Below, piece after piece: positions 41,553 to 42,788 of a DNA stretch of 42,788 nucleotides. Each line of letters opens with the position of its first letter. Within the stretch, counting starts at the first letter, position 1. The notes below the pieces were generated by a model. It saw nothing but the letters and a program-made list of their open reading frames with translations, did not search any database and was not told the DNA's origin. Location: assembly GCA_016292145.1 (NCBI GenBank), contig JAEFBA010000013.1, positions 1 through 42,788 of the forward strand, written 5' to 3'. The stretch is from Saccharofermentans sp. (GTDB taxonomy: Bacteria; Bacillota; Clostridia; Saccharofermentanales; Saccharofermentanaceae). The position numbers and the translations under genes were made by a program.

Positions 41553-41992
41553 TGAAGATCAATCTTGATATTGACGGCAAATATGACGATATAGAAGTCA
41601 TCATCCGTGCACCGCATCTGAATAACGACATCGAGAGAATGGTCGCTATGATGCGCATGATCGACATGCAGATTGCCGTAAGGAAGGACAATGAGACCGT
41701 GCTTCTTGACACGGATAAGATCTTGTATGTCGAGGCCGTCGACCGCAAGACATTTGTATACACAAACGCTGATACCTATGAGTCAGAGCTGAAGCTCTAT
41801 GAACTCGAGCAGCAGCTTGCCGAGCGTGATTTCCTGCGCATAAGCAAGCAGAGCATCGTGAACCTTCGTAAGATCAAGAGTCTTAAGACTGACGTTAACC
41901 GCAAGATAAGGATCACTCTGCAGAACGGCGAGCAGATCGTCGTATCACGCATGTATTCAGATGAACTCAGAAGAAAGCTGGGGTTAAGATGA
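41549..41992 (+). CDS. Stand-alone LytTR-domain transcriptional regulator
   Basis: The 147-residue protein lacks a receiver domain. Residues 1-45 are a short N-terminal helical/strand segment; about 45-147 form a LytTR DNA-binding domain with ILYVEAVDRKTFVYT, YELEQQLAERDFLRISKQSIVNLRKIKSL and ITLQNGEQIVVSRMYSDELRRKLG. Such regulators are activated or inhibited by a membrane partner, here the DUF3021 protein (compare HdrRM/BrsRM-like systems). Two ATGs, 41549 and 41552, are possible; AAAGGA is 5 or 8 bases upstream. It likely binds the 21-bp phased repeats before the operon. Confidence 0.9.
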   Translation: MMKINLDIDGKYDDIEVIIRAPHLNNDIERMVAMMRMIDMQIAVRKDNETVLLDTDKILYVEAVDRKTFVYTNADTYESELKLYELEQQLAERDFLRISKQSIVNLRKIKSLKTDVNRKIRITLQNGEQIVVSRMYSDELRRKLGLR

Positions 41993-42456
41993 TGGAAGAG
42001 AAGAAAAACATTTTCGATTACATAAGGCAGCTGTTCGCGATCTACGGAGTCATGGTCCTGATATTTGTCTTATTCAATCTGATCGTAGGTGATGAAGCGA
42101 AAAGCATTTCCACGCTTTTCACACTCGGCTCACAGGGACTTTTATCTTCAACACTTCTTCAGCTCCTGCTTATGGCAGCGATAATCACTGCGGCGCAGAA
42201 TATATTCCTCACCGATATCCTTATCAAGGATCTCGCATTGATCATCCGCAATATCTTATTCTTTGTGACCATTCTGATCGCTATCACCGCATTCGTCATC
42301 ATCTTCGGGTGGTTCCCGATAGATAATGCTGCGGCGTGGATAGGATTCATCATCTCTTTTGCTGTCTGCACCGGAGTCAGCGCGCTCCTTATGAAGCTTG
42401 AAGAGAACGCCGAGAATAAGAAGATGCAGGAAGCGCTAAACAGGTTGAAGAAATAG
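41989..42456 (+). CDS. DUF3021 family membrane protein
   Basis: The 155-residue protein has four predicted membrane helices (about 13-31, 47-69, 81-107, 112-134), a short charged N-terminus and a Lys/Glu/Asn-rich coiled tail (LMKLEENAENKKMQEALNRLKK). This is the DUF3021 layout, which is usually found directly after a LytTR regulator and is thought to hold it in check at the membrane. Its start overlaps the regulator's stop (ATGA). It is the last gene of the ABC/LytTR operon. Cytoplasmic tail contact with the regulator is inference. Confidence 0.87.
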   Translation: MMEEKKNIFDYIRQLFAIYGVMVLIFVLFNLIVGDEAKSISTLFTLGSQGLLSSTLLQLLLMAAIITAAQNIFLTDILIKDLALIIRNILFFVTILIAITAFVIIFGWFPIDNAAAWIGFIISFAVCTGVSALLMKLEENAENKKMQEALNRLKK

Positions 42457-42539
42457 TCCTTATATCAGGCCGTTTTTGAGCCCGGAAATATACCACTTTG
42501 ATTTAAAAATTTGTATAATCGATTTGGTGGTTTATTGTT

Positions 42540-42561
42540 GCCTGCTTATCGTGCAGGCTTT
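42540..42561 (+). other. Leader hairpin before the final gene
   Basis: GCCTGC (42540-42545) pairs with GCAGGC (42553-42558), followed by TTTATAAAGG. It is downstream of a TATAAT at 42514-42519 and upstream of the start, so it is in the leader of the last gene. The T run is too short for a sure terminator, but attenuation is possible. Confidence 0.5.
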
Positions 42562-42586
42562 ATAAAGGAACAAGGGTTGATCAAAA

Positions 42587-42788
42587 ATGGCATTACTTAA
42601 GAGTTATTCCTGCGTTAAGTGTGGGGGTGTCCTGAACTTTGATGAGGGTCAGGAAGTTTTTGGCTGTCCTTTCTGCGGCGGCGAATTTGCTTTTACGGAT
42701 TTCCACAGGGGAGATCTGATCAAACAGGGCAAGATGGCCTTGAACAGAGGAAACTATCTTACTGCAAAAGATAAGTACCAGGCGATCC
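42587..42788 (+). CDS. Zinc-ribbon, TPR-like protein, N-terminal part (paralogue of 17855-18820)
   Basis: The first 67 codons are inside the window, read from ATG 42587. MALLKS leads to a zinc ribbon with Cys9, Cys12, Cys27 and Cys30 (CVKCGG ... CPFCG), then FHRGDLIKQGKMALNRGNYLTAKDKYQAI, the start of a TPR-like helix pair. Six of the first residues, all four Cys positions and the AKD motif agree with the 17855-18820 protein, so both belong to one family. The rest lies outside. AAGGAACAAGGG lies upstream of the ATG. Function unknown. Confidence 0.8.
   Translation, partial: MALLKSYSCVKCGGVLNFDEGQEVFGCPFCGGEFAFTDFHRGDLIKQGKMALNRGNYLTAKDKYQAI

Overview
The window looks like a chromosomal segment of an anaerobic, low-to-mid GC Firmicute of class Clostridia, probably a gut or rumen Oscillospirales/Saccharofermentans-like organism. 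The evidence is a CIRCE/HrcA-controlled hrcA-grpE-(clpP)-dnaK-dnaJ-prmA operon, a tmk-holB-ricT cluster, a 56-residue 2[4Fe-4S] ferredoxin, a DUF6472-type small protein, strong purine-rich Shine-Dalgarno sites and sigma-A type TTGACA/TATAAT promoters. The order-level placement is inference from gene content only; no 16S gene is present.

Layout. 1-2.9 kb: 3' end of glnA, then a helix-turn-helix regulator with a palindrome sitting exactly in its own promoter spacer, co-oriented with a lone sugar-type ABC permease; a small Cys-containing hypothetical and a HAD phosphatase lie on the minus strand. 2.9-4.7 kb: a membrane-anchored class C beta-lactamase-like hydrolase. 4.8-11.5 kb: the heat-shock operon, unusual in carrying clpP between grpE and dnaK. 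11.59-11.78 kb: three 64-bp tandem repeats, each a two-tier hairpin. 11.8-17.6 kb: hisS, aspS, lepB, lepA. 17.6-17.86 kb: a second repeat patch (about 62-bp period) flanked by a 19-bp direct repeat.

17.85-25.0 kb is the least ordinary stretch: a zinc-ribbon/membrane protein, a divergent HerA-like ATPase, a methyltransferase, a double zinc-ribbon membrane protein, a GNAT enzyme coupled to a protein with a C-terminal zinc ribbon, and tRNA-Leu(TAG). A paralogue of the first zinc-ribbon protein begins at the right edge of the window (42587). 25.1-30.5 kb: an M15 peptidase-like wall protein, a DeoR regulator predicted to be leaderless, a sialate O-acetylesterase-like protein that has lost its catalytic motifs, and an AraC regulator. 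30.5-32.8 kb: folE-folP-folBK, making the folate pterin branch. 32.8-35.9 kb: an Asn/Arg-rich disordered protein followed by tmk-holB-ricT. 36.0-39.8 kb: ferredoxin, a Cache-HK-REC-HPt hybrid kinase, a DUF6472 protein and a polysaccharide deacetylase. 39.9-42.5 kb: an ABC-2 transporter, a stand-alone LytTR regulator and a DUF3021 membrane protein, preceded by two 21-bp-phased direct repeats that fit a LytTR operator.

No phage, transposase, CRISPR array or rRNA is visible. The strongest candidates for something undescribed are the 64-bp structured repeats, the scattered zinc-ribbon/HerA neighbourhood, and the SASA-like pseudoenzyme between two regulators. All function calls come from reading motifs by eye; no database search was run.
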